DNA from: Thermocatellispora tengchongensis
GTDB lineage: Bacteria > Actinomycetota > Actinomycetes > Streptosporangiales > Streptosporangiaceae
Reading direction: 5' to 3'
Assembly: GCF_014202315.1 (NCBI RefSeq)
Contig: NZ_JACHGN010000004.1
Span: 248,001-312,000 of the forward strand
DNA: 64,000 bases
The notes beneath the pieces were generated by a model. It searched no databases and was not told where the DNA came from. It worked only from the letters and a program-made list of their open reading frames with translations. The position numbers and the translations under genes were made by a program. How positions within the stretch are numbered: position 1 is the stretch's first letter; each line of letters begins with the position of its first letter. Shown one piece after another: positions 22,617-31,658 of this stretch.

Positions 22617-23435
22617 GTGACCGAGAGTGTTGTGCTGCGCGGTGATGGCCTGCGGCTCAGTTACCACGGCAGCACCGTGGTCGAGGGCTGTGGTGTCGGG
22701 TTGCGGCCGGGGCGGGTGACGGCCCTCGTCGGGCCGAACGGCAGTGGGAAGTCCACGCTGCTGCGGGCGCTCGCGCGGCTGCACCGGCCCGACGAGGGCA
22801 CGGTGACGCTGGACGGCGGGACCTCCGCGCTGGATCTGTCGGCACGCGACTTCGCCCGGCGGGTGACGTTGCTGGCGCAGAGCCGGCCCGTGCCCAGTGG
22901 CGTGCGCGTGCGGGATGTCGTCGGGTACGGGCGGCATCCGTACCGGGGGCGGTGGAAGGCCGGCGATCCCGACGGCGCCGCCGCCATCGTACGGGCCATG
23001 GAGCTGACCGGGGTCGCGGCGATGGCGGAGCGGCCGGTGGACGAGCTGTCGGGCGGGGAGTTGCAGCGCGTGTGGCTGGCGACCTGCCTGGCGCAGGACA
23101 CCGACGTGCTGCTGCTGGACGAGCCGACGACCTTTCTCGACCTGCGTTACCAGGTCGAGCTGCTGGAGCTCGTGCGCGACCTGGCCGACCTGCACCAAGT
23201 CGCGGTGGGGGTCGTGCTGCACGACCTCGACCAGGCCGCGGAGATCGCCGACCGGGTCGTCCTGCTGCACAACGGGCGCATCCGGGCCGAGGGCACGCCC
23301 GCCGAGGTCCTCACCGAGGAGCTGCTGACCAGCGCGTACGGCATCCGCATCGAGGTCACGCACGATCCCCGCACCGGAGCGGTGCGCACCCGGCCGATCG
23401 GGCGGCACACGCAGAACATCCCCGCGAGAAAATGA
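22617..23435 (+). CDS. Iron-siderophore ABC transporter ATPase (FecE/FhuC-like)
   Basis: A 272-aa ABC ATPase. Walker A GPNGSGKST, Q-loop LLAQSRPVP, signature LSGGELQRV, Walker B VLLLDEPTTFLDL and the switch His in VVLHDLDQA are all intact. Start is GTG 22617, directly behind the iron box. It is the first gene of an operon with the binding protein and a double permease, overlapping the next reading frame at ATGA 23432-23435. It powers import of ferric siderophores or heme across the membrane. Confidence 0.95.
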   Translation: MTESVVLRGDGLRLSYHGSTVVEGCGVGLRPGRVTALVGPNGSGKSTLLRALARLHRPDEGTVTLDGGTSALDLSARDFARRVTLLAQSRPVPSGVRVRDVVGYGRHPYRGRWKAGDPDGAAAIVRAMELTGVAAMAERPVDELSGGELQRVWLATCLAQDTDVLLLDEPTTFLDLRYQVELLELVRDLADLHQVAVGVVLHDLDQAAEIADRVVLLHNGRIRAEGTPAEVLTEELLTSAYGIRIEVTHDPRTGAVRTRPIGRHTQNIPARK

Positions 23436-23446
23436 CAGGAATTCCC

Positions 23447-24427
23447 ATGCCCCTCCTTCGCCGCGCCCTTGCCGGGGTGCTCGCCGTGCTGGCTCTGAGC
23501 GCCTGCGGCACCACCGAGACCCCCGCAGCGGCCCCCGCCGAGTCCGCTGGAGCCGCCGGACCCGTCACCGTGACCGACAGCAGGGGCAAGCAGGTCACGC
23601 TGGACCGCCCCGCGACCCGGGTCGTCGGGCTGGAGTGGGGCGAGGTCGAGATGCTGGTCAGCCTGGGCGTGATGCCGGTCGGCGTCGCCGACGTCAAGGG
23701 CTACGGCACCTGGGTCACCGCCGCCAAGCTGGACTCCTCGGTCAAGGACGTGGGCACGCGCCAGGAGCCGAGCGTCGACTCGATCGCCGCCCTGCAGCCC
23801 GACCTGGTCGTGATGGAGGCCGAGCGCGACTCGCCGCTGATCGGGCAGCTTGAGAAGATCGTCCCGGTGATCGTGACCAAGGGCAGCGACGCGACCCGCA
23901 ACATGGAGCGCCTGCGCGAGGACCTGATGATGATCGCCACCGCGGTCGGCAAGACCGCGGAGGCCGGCAAGCTCATGGCCGACCTGGACGCCGCCCTGGC
24001 CGACGGCAAGCAGAAGCTGGCCGCCGCCGGCGCCGCGGGCAAGCCGTTCGTGATGGCCGACGGGTGGAAGGAGGGCAGCACGATCTCGGTGCGCCTGTTC
24101 GGCAAGGGCTCGCTGGTCTCCGACGTCGCCGAGCGGCTCGGCCTGACCAACGCCTGGACCGGGAAGGTGGACGAGGGCTGGGGCCTGGGCACCACCGACG
24201 TCGAAGGGCTCACCGTGCTGAAGGACCCCGACACGCGCATGTTCTACAACGCCTCCGACGGCGTGGACGTCTTCGCCGACGGCCTGGCGGACAACGCCAT
24301 CTGGAAGTCGCTCCCGTTCGTGGAGAAGGGGCAGGTCACCAAGCTGCCCGACGGCATCTGGACGTTCGGCGGCCCGCTGTCGTGCAAGCAGTACGCCGAG
24401 GCGCTCGTGAAGGCCTACACCGCTTGA
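23447..24427 (+). CDS. Iron-siderophore substrate-binding lipoprotein
   Basis: A 326-aa FecB/FepB-type binding protein. A signal peptide ends in the lipobox LSAC with Cys20. Typical segments follow: VTVTDSRGKQVTLDRPATRVV, a SLGVMPVGVADVKGYGTW loop and SIAALQPDLVV. Start ATG 23447 has AGGA six bases upstream; ATG 23432, overlapping the ATPase stop, is an alternative. It would capture the iron complex outside the membrane and deliver it to the permease. The ligand is unknown; no siderophore biosynthesis genes are in the window. Confidence 0.95.
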   Translation: MPLLRRALAGVLAVLALSACGTTETPAAAPAESAGAAGPVTVTDSRGKQVTLDRPATRVVGLEWGEVEMLVSLGVMPVGVADVKGYGTWVTAAKLDSSVKDVGTRQEPSVDSIAALQPDLVVMEAERDSPLIGQLEKIVPVIVTKGSDATRNMERLREDLMMIATAVGKTAEAGKLMADLDAALADGKQKLAAAGAAGKPFVMADGWKEGSTISVRLFGKGSLVSDVAERLGLTNAWTGKVDEGWGLGTTDVEGLTVLKDPDTRMFYNASDGVDVFADGLADNAIWKSLPFVEKGQVTKLPDGIWTFGGPLSCKQYAEALVKAYTA

Positions 24428-26508
24428 GCACCCCCACCCTGACGGCGGCGCCCCCGGCCACCCCGCTGCGCCGGCTGGGGACCGCCGGGGTCTTCGCCAT
24501 CGCCCTGGCCGCCACGGTCGTGGTCGCGGCCGTCCACGTGACCCAGGGCACCTCGTCGATCGGCGCGCTGGACCTGCTCCAGCTCGCCTTCGGCGCGGAG
24601 AACCAGGACGCGGCCCGGGTGCTGGTCGCCTCCCGGCTGCCCCGGCTGCTGGCCGGGGTGGCGGTCGGCCTCGCGCTGGGCGCGGCGGGGGCCCTGCTCC
24701 AGTCGATCGCGCGCAACCCGATGGCCTCGCCCGACACGCTGGCCGTCAGCTCCGGCGCGTACCTGGCGGTCGTCGCCGCGGCGTCGTTCGGGCTGACGCT
24801 GCCCCTGCCGATGTCGGGCGGGCTGGCCTTCGCCGGCGGGCTCGCCGCGGCGGGGCTGGTGCTGGCGCTGTCGGCGGGCGGGAGGACGAGCACGACCCGG
24901 CTGATCCTGGCCGGGTCCGCCACGATGCTGGCGCTGCATTCGCTGACGAACCTGCTCATGATCCTGTTCGAGGAGCAGACGACCGGCCTGTTCGCCTGGG
25001 GCAGTGGCTCGCTGACGCACTCCGACCTGGACGCCGTGACCCAGGTCGGCCCGGTCATCGCGCTGGCGCTGCTCGCGGCACTGGTGGCCGCGCCGAAACT
25101 GGACATCCTCGCCCTCGGCGACGACACCGCGTCCGTCCTGGGAGTGAACGTGCGGCGGGTGCGCCTGGGGGCGACCCTGCTGGCGGTGCTGCTGTCGGCG
25201 GCGGCGGTGACGGTGGCGGGGCCGATCGGGTTCGTCGGCCTGTGCGCGCCGGTGATCGTGCGCCTGCTGCCGCCCGCGCTGGGGCTGAACCGGCACCGGG
25301 TCCTGGTGCCGCTCTCGGCGCTGGCCGGGGTGCTCATCGTGCTCTGCTCCGACATCGCGCTGCGGGCCGTGCTCGGCGCGCAGGCCGGGGTGGAGGTGCC
25401 GCCCGGCGTGGTGACCACGGTGCTCGGCGCGGTGGTGATGGTGTGGCTGGCCCGCCGCTACCGCGACGCGGGACCCGCCCGCCGGCCGCCCACCGTGCGC
25501 ACCACCACGGTCCGCTCCCGGGCCGCGTTCTGGACGGTCGTCGCGGTGTGCGCGGCGCTGCTCGCCGGGGCGCTGGTCCTCGGGATGCTCGGCGGCGACA
25601 CCTGGCTGCTGACCGGGGACGTGGCGAACTGGCTGCAGGGGCGTACCGGACGGGCGCTCACGTACGTGCTGGACCAGCGCTATCCGCGGGTGCTGGCGGC
25701 CGTGCTGGCCGGGGCCGCGCTCGCCGTGGCGGGCACCGCCGTGCAGGCGGTGTGCCGCAACCCGCTGGCCGAGCCGGGCGTGCTGGGCGTCACCGCGGGC
25801 GCGGGCGTCGGCGCGATCACGCTGCTCTCCCTCGTCCCGCTGGCCGGGATCTGGTCGATGTCCGCGGTCGCCGGGTTCGGCGCGCTGGTCGCGTTCGGCC
25901 TGGTGTACCTGCTGTCCTGGCGGGGCGGGCTGAGCTCGGACCGGCTGGTGCTGATCGGCGTGGCCATGCAGCAGGCATGCACGGCCATCACAGTGCTGAT
26001 CATCGTGGAGTCCGACCCGTGGAACACGGCCAAGGCGCTCACCTGGCTGTCCGGCTCCACCTACGGCCGGGTCCCCGCGCAGCTCATCCCGGTCACGCTG
26101 GCGCTGCTCCTGGTCGTCCCGCTGGTCGTGTGGCTGCGCCGCGACCTGGACCTGCTCTCCCTGGACGAGGACTCGCCCCGCATCCTGGGGGTGCCGCTGG
26201 AGCCGGTACGGCTGGCCGCGCTCGGCGGCGCGGTGCTGCTCACCGCCACGGCGGTGTCGGCGGTGGGCGTGGTGGGCTTCGTCGGGCTGGTCGCCCCGCA
26301 CGCCGCCCGCGCCCTGGTCGGCGGCCACCACGCCCGGGTGCTGCCGGTCGCCGCCCTGCTCGGCGCGCTGCTGGTGAGCCTGGCCGACACCCTCGGCCGG
26401 ACCGTCATCGCCCCGGCCCAGGTCCCCGCCGGCCTGGTCACCGCGCTGATCGGCACGCCGTACTTCGTCTGGCTGCTGTGGCGCTCCCGCGCCCGCGGGG
26501 CCGCGTGA
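24424..26508 (+). CDS. Fused FecCD-type iron-siderophore permease (FhuB-like double unit)
   Basis: A 694-aa protein made of two FecCD permease units in tandem: the first about residues 20-340 (SRLPRLLAGVAVGLALGAAG, NPMASPDTLAVSSGAYLAV, GPIGFVGLCAPVIVR), the second about 360-690 (QRYPRVLAAVLAGAALAVAG, NPLAEPGVLGVTAGAGVGA, VVGFVGLVAPHAAR). About twenty membrane helices are expected. In most systems these are separate proteins; the fused form is like FhuB. Start is TTG 24424 in a TTGA overlap with the binding-protein stop. It completes the transporter with the ATPase and lipoprotein. Confidence 0.93.
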   Translation: MSTPTLTAAPPATPLRRLGTAGVFAIALAATVVVAAVHVTQGTSSIGALDLLQLAFGAENQDAARVLVASRLPRLLAGVAVGLALGAAGALLQSIARNPMASPDTLAVSSGAYLAVVAAASFGLTLPLPMSGGLAFAGGLAAAGLVLALSAGGRTSTTRLILAGSATMLALHSLTNLLMILFEEQTTGLFAWGSGSLTHSDLDAVTQVGPVIALALLAALVAAPKLDILALGDDTASVLGVNVRRVRLGATLLAVLLSAAAVTVAGPIGFVGLCAPVIVRLLPPALGLNRHRVLVPLSALAGVLIVLCSDIALRAVLGAQAGVEVPPGVVTTVLGAVVMVWLARRYRDAGPARRPPTVRTTTVRSRAAFWTVVAVCAALLAGALVLGMLGGDTWLLTGDVANWLQGRTGRALTYVLDQRYPRVLAAVLAGAALAVAGTAVQAVCRNPLAEPGVLGVTAGAGVGAITLLSLVPLAGIWSMSAVAGFGALVAFGLVYLLSWRGGLSSDRLVLIGVAMQQACTAITVLIIVESDPWNTAKALTWLSGSTYGRVPAQLIPVTLALLLVVPLVVWLRRDLDLLSLDEDSPRILGVPLEPVRLAALGGAVLLTATAVSAVGVVGFVGLVAPHAARALVGGHHARVLPVAALLGALLVSLADTLGRTVIAPAQVPAGLVTALIGTPYFVWLLWRSRARGAA

Positions 26509-26542
26509 GGCGTTTCATCGGGGTGGTGAGGCGTTTCAGGGG
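26503..26542. repeat. Short direct repeat between convergent genes
   Basis: GTGAGGCGTTTCA occurs twice, about 21 bp apart, bridging the permease stop and the decarboxylase stop. No hairpin is evident; function unknown. Confidence 0.5.
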
Positions 26543-28143
26543 GTGAACGTGCCGTCCGGGGTGACGGCCACGTCCAGCAGCAGCGGCGTCTCCCGGGCGG
26601 CCAGCGCCGGGATCACCTCGTCCAGCACCGCGACCAGTTCCTCGTACGCGGTCACCCGGCGCGCCGGGCAGCCCAGGCCGGCGGCCAGGGTGTGCATGCT
26701 GACCTCGGTGAACGGCGGCCAGGGGGCCTTGCCCGCGCCTCCGCTCTCGGCCAGGCGGTCCATCACGGCGTACCTGCCGTTGGACAGCACCACGAACAGC
26801 GCGCCGATCCGGTAGTGCGCCGCGCTCCACAGCGACTGGATGCCGTAGAGCGCCGCGCCGTCGCCGGTGACCGCCACCACCGGGCGGTCCGGCTCGGCCA
26901 TGCGCAGGCCGATCGCGGCCGGGAGCGCGAAGCCGAGGCCGCCCATGGCCGCGGACACGAATCCGAGCGGGGTGCGCGCCGGGACCAGGCGGTGCAGGTC
27001 GGGGCGGGAGGACGGGGTCTCCTCGATCAGGATCGCGTCGGCGGGCAGGCGGTCGGCGAGGGCGCGCAGCACGTGGGCCGCGCGCAGCGGCTCGCCGGGG
27101 CCCGGCGCGAGCGGCGGCAGGGGCGGGCGCGGGGCCGGGCGGGTGCGCGGCCCGGGGAGCAGGGCGGCCAGGCGGGCGCACACGGCCGCCGGGGAGGCCA
27201 GCAGCGCCAGCGCGACCGGGCTGCGGTGCGCCTCGTCGGGGTCGTCGGTGACCACGGCGAGCGCGGTGCCGGGCTCGGTGAGCGGGCCGGGCTCGTAGCC
27301 GTACTGGCGGAACACCGGCGCGCCGACCGCCACGACCACGTCGTACGGCGCGAGCGCGCGCCGCAGCCCGGCACGGCCGGAGGGCAGGAACCCGGCGAAC
27401 AGCGGGTGGTCCTGGGGGAATCCGGCGCGGGCGCCGAAGGACTCCTGCCAGACCGGGCAGTTCAGCTTCTCCGCGATCTCGACCAGGGCGGCCCAGGTTT
27501 CGGCCGTGGCCGCCCTCGCGCCCACGACCAGCGCCGGGGCGCGGGCCTCCAGCAACGAGGCCATCAGGCCGGCCACGTCCTCATCAAGCACCGGCGTGGG
27601 ACGGACGACCCGTTCCGGGGCGGCCACCTCAGGGGCGTCATACGGCTCGGTCCAGTCGTTCATCGGCGCCACGACCAGCGCGGGCCCGCGGTGCGTCCAC
27701 GCCTCGTGGTACGCGCGGGCGATCAGGCCCGGCAGGTCGGCGGCGCGGGCGGGCTGGGCCGTCCAGACGGGGTACTCCCCGGCCAGGCCGTCCAGCCTGC
27801 CCGCCAGGAAGGGCTCCAGGGCGAGGTGGCGGCGGTCCTGCTGGCCCACCAGGACCACCAGCGGCGCCCGGTTGACCCGGGCCGTGGCCAGCGCGCCGAC
27901 GGCGTTCCCGAGCCCGGCCGTGGTGTGCAGCAGCGCCGGCGCGGGCCGCTCGCGCGCGATGGCCCAGCCGGTGGCCATGCCCACCACCGCCCCCTCGTGC
28001 AGGCCGAGCACGAAGGCCAGGTCGTCGGGCAGGCCGGTGAGCAGCGGGATCTCGGTGGAGCCGGGGTTGCCGAAGATCGTGGTCATGCCGGTGCGCCGCA
28101 GCACGTCGAAGGCGGCCTCGCGGACGGTCCGGGGACCGGTCAT
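26536..28143 (-). CDS. Benzoylformate decarboxylase-like thiamine diphosphate enzyme
   Basis: A 535-aa ThDP-dependent enzyme. N-terminal FGNPGSTEIPLL carries the Ser expected in the benzoylformate decarboxylase active site; LGLHEGAVVGMATGWA holds the cofactor-activating Glu; LLHTTAGLGNAVGAL holds the active-site His. The ThDP-Mg motif begins GDGAALYGIQSLW and closes with SNGRY. The family decarboxylates 2-oxo aryl acids to aldehydes. ATG 28143 overlaps the transporter ATPase stop (ATGA), making it the last gene of the uptake operon, so its substrate is probably the imported acid or a product of it. Other oxo-acid decarboxylases or acetolactate synthase-like enzymes are possible. Confidence 0.82.
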   Translation of the reverse strand: MTGPRTVREAAFDVLRRTGMTTIFGNPGSTEIPLLTGLPDDLAFVLGLHEGAVVGMATGWAIARERPAPALLHTTAGLGNAVGALATARVNRAPLVVLVGQQDRRHLALEPFLAGRLDGLAGEYPVWTAQPARAADLPGLIARAYHEAWTHRGPALVVAPMNDWTEPYDAPEVAAPERVVRPTPVLDEDVAGLMASLLEARAPALVVGARAATAETWAALVEIAEKLNCPVWQESFGARAGFPQDHPLFAGFLPSGRAGLRRALAPYDVVVAVGAPVFRQYGYEPGPLTEPGTALAVVTDDPDEAHRSPVALALLASPAAVCARLAALLPGPRTRPAPRPPLPPLAPGPGEPLRAAHVLRALADRLPADAILIEETPSSRPDLHRLVPARTPLGFVSAAMGGLGFALPAAIGLRMAEPDRPVVAVTGDGAALYGIQSLWSAAHYRIGALFVVLSNGRYAVMDRLAESGGAGKAPWPPFTEVSMHTLAAGLGCPARRVTAYEELVAVLDEVIPALAARETPLLLDVAVTPDGTFTP

Positions 28144-28940
28144 CGTGCCTCCTGCTCGGCCGGTCCCGCCTCCCGTACGCCGCGCGCCCGCTGGATCTGG
28201 GCGTACACATGGCCGCGCAGCTCGGCGAAGCGGGGCAGCGACCGGGTGGTGAGCTGGTCGCGCTGCGGCGGCAGGTCGATCTTCAGGTCCTCCATCACGA
28301 CCGTGGGCGAGGAGGACAGCACGATCACCCGCTGCCCGAGGTAGACCGCCTCGTCGATGTCGTGCGTGACGAACAGCGTGGTGACCTCCAGGTCGCGCCA
28401 GAGCCGCAGGATCAGGTCCTCCAGGTCGGCCCGGGTCTGCGCGTCCACGGCCGCGAACGGCTCGTCCATCAGCAGCACCTTCGGCTCGTACGCCGCCGCC
28501 CGCGCGATGGCGACCCGCTGCTGCATGCCGCCGGAGAGCTGCCAGGGGTGGGCGGAGGCGGCCTCGGCCAGCCCGACGGCCTCCAGCGACTCGGCGACCC
28601 GCCTGCGGCGTTCCTCGCGCGGGACCTTCTTCTCCTGCAGCGGCAGCTCGACGTTCTGCCACACGGTCATCCACGGGAACAGGCTGCGGCCGTACTCCTG
28701 GAAGACCACGGCCATGCTCGGCGGCGGGCCCTTGACCGGCTCGCCGGACACCCGCACGGTTCCCGCCGTGGCAGGCAGCAGCCCGGCGACGCACCGCAGC
28801 AGCGTGGTCTTGCCGCAGCCCGACGGGCCGACGACGCAGACCAGCTCGGCGGCGTCCACCCGGAACGTCAGGTCGCGCAGCGCCTCGACGCTGCGGCCGG
28901 GCGCCTGGTAGACCTTCTTCAGTCCGGTGACCTCAAGCAC
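28140..28940 (-). CDS. NitT/TauT-family ABC transporter ATPase
   Basis: A 266-aa ATPase: Walker A GPSGCGKTT, Q-loop VFQEYGRSLFPW, signature LSGGMQQRV, Walker B VLLMDEPFAAVD and THDIDEAVYLGQR, the last typical of SsuB/TauB/NrtD proteins. Start is GTG 28940, overlapping the stop of the permease gene by 8 bp. It energises the two permeases upstream. The C-terminal tail ends just inside the decarboxylase start. Confidence 0.93.
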   Translation of the reverse strand: MLEVTGLKKVYQAPGRSVEALRDLTFRVDAAELVCVVGPSGCGKTTLLRCVAGLLPATAGTVRVSGEPVKGPPPSMAVVFQEYGRSLFPWMTVWQNVELPLQEKKVPREERRRRVAESLEAVGLAEAASAHPWQLSGGMQQRVAIARAAAYEPKVLLMDEPFAAVDAQTRADLEDLILRLWRDLEVTTLFVTHDIDEAVYLGQRVIVLSSSPTVVMEDLKIDLPPQRDQLTTRSLPRFAELRGHVYAQIQRARGVREAGPAEQEAR

Positions 28941-29673
28941 GTTCGCCCCCCCGCCCGTAGTACCAGGAAAGCACCCTGCGCTCCAGCCACCGGAACAGCA
29001 CCGACAGCGCGAAACCGAGCAGGCCGAGCAGCACGATGCCGCTCCACATCTCGGCGATCTGGAACTGGCGCTGGAACAGCACGATGGTGAAGCCCAGGCC
29101 GCTGCTGCTGGCGAACATCTCGCTGATGACCATCAGGATGATCCCGATGGACAGCGCCTGGCGCAGCCCGGCCATGATCTGCGGGCTGGCCCCGCGCAGG
29201 GTGAACCGGCGCAGCCGCGACAGGCCGCGCACGCCGTACATGCGGCAGGTGTCGGAGAGCACCTCGTCCAGGGCGCGCACCCCCTCGACGGTGTTGAGCA
29301 GGATCGGCCAGACGCAGCCGGACACGATCACCAGCACCTTCATCGCATTGTCGATCCCGGCCAGCAGCATGACCAGGGGCACCAGGATCGGCGGCGGGAT
29401 CGCGCGGAAGAACTCCAGCACCGGCTCGGCGGTCGCGCGCAGCCGGGGCGAGAGCCCGATGGGCACGCCGAGGCCGACACCGAGCAGCGTGGCCAGGACG
29501 TATCCGGCGAGCAGGCGGGCCAGGCTGGGCAGCACGTCGTCCAGCAGGCGCTGGGAGAACCAGGTCTCGGCGAACGTGGCCGCGACCTCGCCGGGGGTGG
29601 GCAGGTAGAAGGTGCCGCCGGACGCGCTGACGGCCCACCACCCGAGCACGAGCAGCATGGGCAGGCCCAGCAC
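28933..29673 (-). CDS. NitT/TauT-family ABC permease (second)
   Basis: A 246-aa permease with about six helices (VLGWWAVSASGG, LLAGYVLATLLGVGLGVPIG, LVPLVMLLAGIDNAMKVLVI, IVLLGLLGFALSVLF) and the coupling motif DTCRMYGVRGLSRLRRFTL. The apparent start is GTG 29673. A GTG that would overlap the previous stop (GTGA at about 29692-29695) reads an N-terminus in a different frame (VIVRFAA...), so either the start is internal or one base is missing here. It pairs with the permease immediately upstream. Confidence 0.88.
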   Translation of the reverse strand: MLGLPMLLVLGWWAVSASGGTFYLPTPGEVAATFAETWFSQRLLDDVLPSLARLLAGYVLATLLGVGLGVPIGLSPRLRATAEPVLEFFRAIPPPILVPLVMLLAGIDNAMKVLVIVSGCVWPILLNTVEGVRALDEVLSDTCRMYGVRGLSRLRRFTLRGASPQIMAGLRQALSIGIILMVISEMFASSSGLGFTIVLFQRQFQIAEMWSGIVLLGLLGFALSVLFRWLERRVLSWYYGRGGERA

Positions 29674-29691
29674 GCGCAGCGAACCTGACGA

Positions 29692-30468
29692 TCACGCGGG
29701 GACCTCCGAGCGTACGGACGGGTGCCAGGCCAGGACCCTGCGTTCCAGCAGCCGCACCGCCGAATTGACCGCGATGCCGACCAGCCCGGCCAGCACCACC
29801 AGGGCGTACACCGTGGAGACCGCGCCGCTGGACTGGGCGACCTGGATGGACAGCCCGAGGCCGGGACCGCCGATGACCAGCTCGGCGGTGACGGCCAGGA
29901 TGAAGGCGACCGCGGCGGCCAGGCGCAGCCCGGTCATCACGTACGGCAGCGCCGTCGGCCAGATCAGGTGCCGGACGCGGGACCAGGCCGACAGCCCGTA
30001 CGAGCGGGCGGTGTCGTAGGCGACCCGGTCCACGTCGGCCACGCCGTACAGGACCTGGATCAGGACCTGCCAGAAGGAGGCGTACACGACGAGCAGCAGT
30101 GTGGAGCCCAGGGAGGCGCCGAACAGCAGCGTGGCGAGCGGGATCAGCGCCACCGACGGGATCGGGCGCAGGAACTCGACGGTGGAGTGGGTGGCGGCGC
30201 GCAGGCCGGGGACCGTACCGATGATCACGCCCAGCACGACGGCGGCGCAGAAGGCGATGGCGAGGCCGATGGCCCAGCCGCGCATGGTCTCGCCCAGCGC
30301 GAGCCACAGCTCGGCGGTGGCCAGCTCCCGGGCGAGCGTGGCCAGGATCTCGGAGGCGGGCGGCAGGAACCGCCGGTCCACCAGGCCGAGCCGGGGCACG
30401 GCCTCCATGACGCCGAGCATGACGGCCAGGCCGACCGCCCCGTGGGCCCACCGGGGCAGGCCGCTCAT
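29692..30468 (-). CDS. NitT/TauT-family ABC permease (first)
   Basis: A 258-aa permease starting MSGLPRWAHGAVGLAVMLGV. Six helices and the coupling motif DTARSYGLSAWSRVRHLIWP are visible. ATG 30468 overlaps the stop of the binding-protein gene as ATGA. It is different enough from the second permease that they likely form a heterodimer, unusual for SsuC-type systems, which mostly use one permease gene. Confidence 0.9.
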   Translation of the reverse strand: MSGLPRWAHGAVGLAVMLGVMEAVPRLGLVDRRFLPPASEILATLARELATAELWLALGETMRGWAIGLAIAFCAAVVLGVIIGTVPGLRAATHSTVEFLRPIPSVALIPLATLLFGASLGSTLLLVVYASFWQVLIQVLYGVADVDRVAYDTARSYGLSAWSRVRHLIWPTALPYVMTGLRLAAAVAFILAVTAELVIGGPGLGLSIQVAQSSGAVSTVYALVVLAGLVGIAVNSAVRLLERRVLAWHPSVRSEVPA

Positions 30469-31430
30469 GGGATCAGCGAGGCGACGTCGGCCCTGGTCTT
30501 GAGCACCCCGTCGGCGAGCGCGAGGTCGGCGATGGTCTGCACGGACTCCCTGTTGACCTCGGCCGGCCACTTGGGCAGGTTCATCTCGGCGATGACCTCG
30601 GGCGCGATCTTGGTGTAGGTCTTCAGGATCTCCCTGACCTCGCCGGGGTGGGAGTCGGCGTACCGGAGCGACTCGTTGATCGCGGCGCTGAACCGCCTGA
30701 CCAGGTCGGGATCGGTCTTGCTGGTGGTGAAGTACATCGCCACGGTGAGGCCGGGGGCGGCGTCGGCGAAGTTCCACGCGACGGGCCGCGCGCCCTGGGC
30801 GCGGGCCTGGCTGACGAACGGCTCGACCACCCAGATCGCGTCCACCTGGCCGTTCTGCAGCGCGGCGGGCGCGTCGGGGAAGGCCAGCTCGACGAACTCG
30901 ATGCCGGACGGGTCGCCGCCCGCCTTGCGTACCGAGGCGCGCACGGTGGTGTCGCCGATGTTGCGGAGCTGGTTCACCGAGATCTTGCGCCCGGCGAGGT
31001 CCTTGGCGGACCTGATCGGGCTGTCCTGCTTGACCAGGACGGCGCTGAAGTCCTTGCCCTGCTCTCCCGTGGAGGAGACGCCGTTGGCGACCACCTTGAC
31101 GTCGAGCCCCTGCTCCTTGGCGGTGAGCAGCGAGGTGGTGTTGGCGAAGGCGAACTGGAACTGGCCGCTGACCGTGCCGCTGACGGCGGCGGCGCCGCCC
31201 TGCACCGGGGTGATGGTCAGGTCGATGTTCTGCTTGTCGAACAGGCCCTTGGCCTTGCCGAGGTGGATGGGCGCGGTGTCCACGATCGCGATGACACCGG
31301 CGTTGACCTTGTCCTTGCCTCCCTGGGCGGTGCCGCCGGTGCCGCCGGAGCCGGAGGGGCCGCAGGCCGAGGTGGCGGTGAGCAGGATGCCGGCGGTCAA
31401 GGCGGCTAAGGGGGTGAGGGAACGGCGCAT
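30465..31430 (-). CDS. ABC transporter binding lipoprotein (NMT1/SsuA-like)
   Basis: A 321-aa protein with a lipoprotein signal ending TSAC (Cys23) and an NMT1/THI5-like fold: VNAGVIAIVDTAPIHLGKAKGLF, GGAAAVSGTVSGQFQFAFAN, DAIWVVEPFVSQA. The family binds sulfonates, nitrate, aromatic acids or pyrimidine precursors. It is the first gene of a five-gene operon that ends in the benzoylformate decarboxylase-like gene and is divergent from the beta-ketoadipate genes, so an aromatic acid ligand is the best inference. Confidence 0.9.
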   Translation of the reverse strand: MRRSLTPLAALTAGILLTATSACGPSGSGGTGGTAQGGKDKVNAGVIAIVDTAPIHLGKAKGLFDKQNIDLTITPVQGGAAAVSGTVSGQFQFAFANTTSLLTAKEQGLDVKVVANGVSSTGEQGKDFSAVLVKQDSPIRSAKDLAGRKISVNQLRNIGDTTVRASVRKAGGDPSGIEFVELAFPDAPAALQNGQVDAIWVVEPFVSQARAQGARPVAWNFADAAPGLTVAMYFTTSKTDPDLVRRFSAAINESLRYADSHPGEVREILKTYTKIAPEVIAEMNLPKWPAEVNRESVQTIADLALADGVLKTRADVASLIP

Positions 31431-31658
31431 AGAGGCTCCCGCCTGTTCGCGATCCGTACAGATATTCTTTGACCGAACATCGTGATATCGCGGAAGTTAC
31501 GCCGCTCTTTCCTGGAGTGTCAAGGAGCGTTGTGGCCGCGTTGACCGGGCTGTTATGACCTGCGTAAGGTCACCGACGAACTGCGGTTCGCCATACGAAC
31601 GCCCCGGTCGCGTACCGCGTTCGCGGTGTGCCGCATGATGGAGCTGACAGGAGGACCC
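31431..31658. promoter_or_regulatory. Divergent promoter region between the uptake operon and the pca operon
   Basis: About 230 bp that must hold both promoters. A near-palindrome CGTGATATCGCG lies around 31480-31492. The IclR-type regulator encoded at the end of the pca operon is the likely ligand-responsive protein acting here (inference). Confidence 0.4.

Noticed and set aside
28919-30451. A 510-codon minus-strand open frame across both NitT/TauT permeases
   Set aside because: Out-of-frame shadow with Arg/Gly/Ala-rich composition; the permease frames carry clear helices and coupling motifs.
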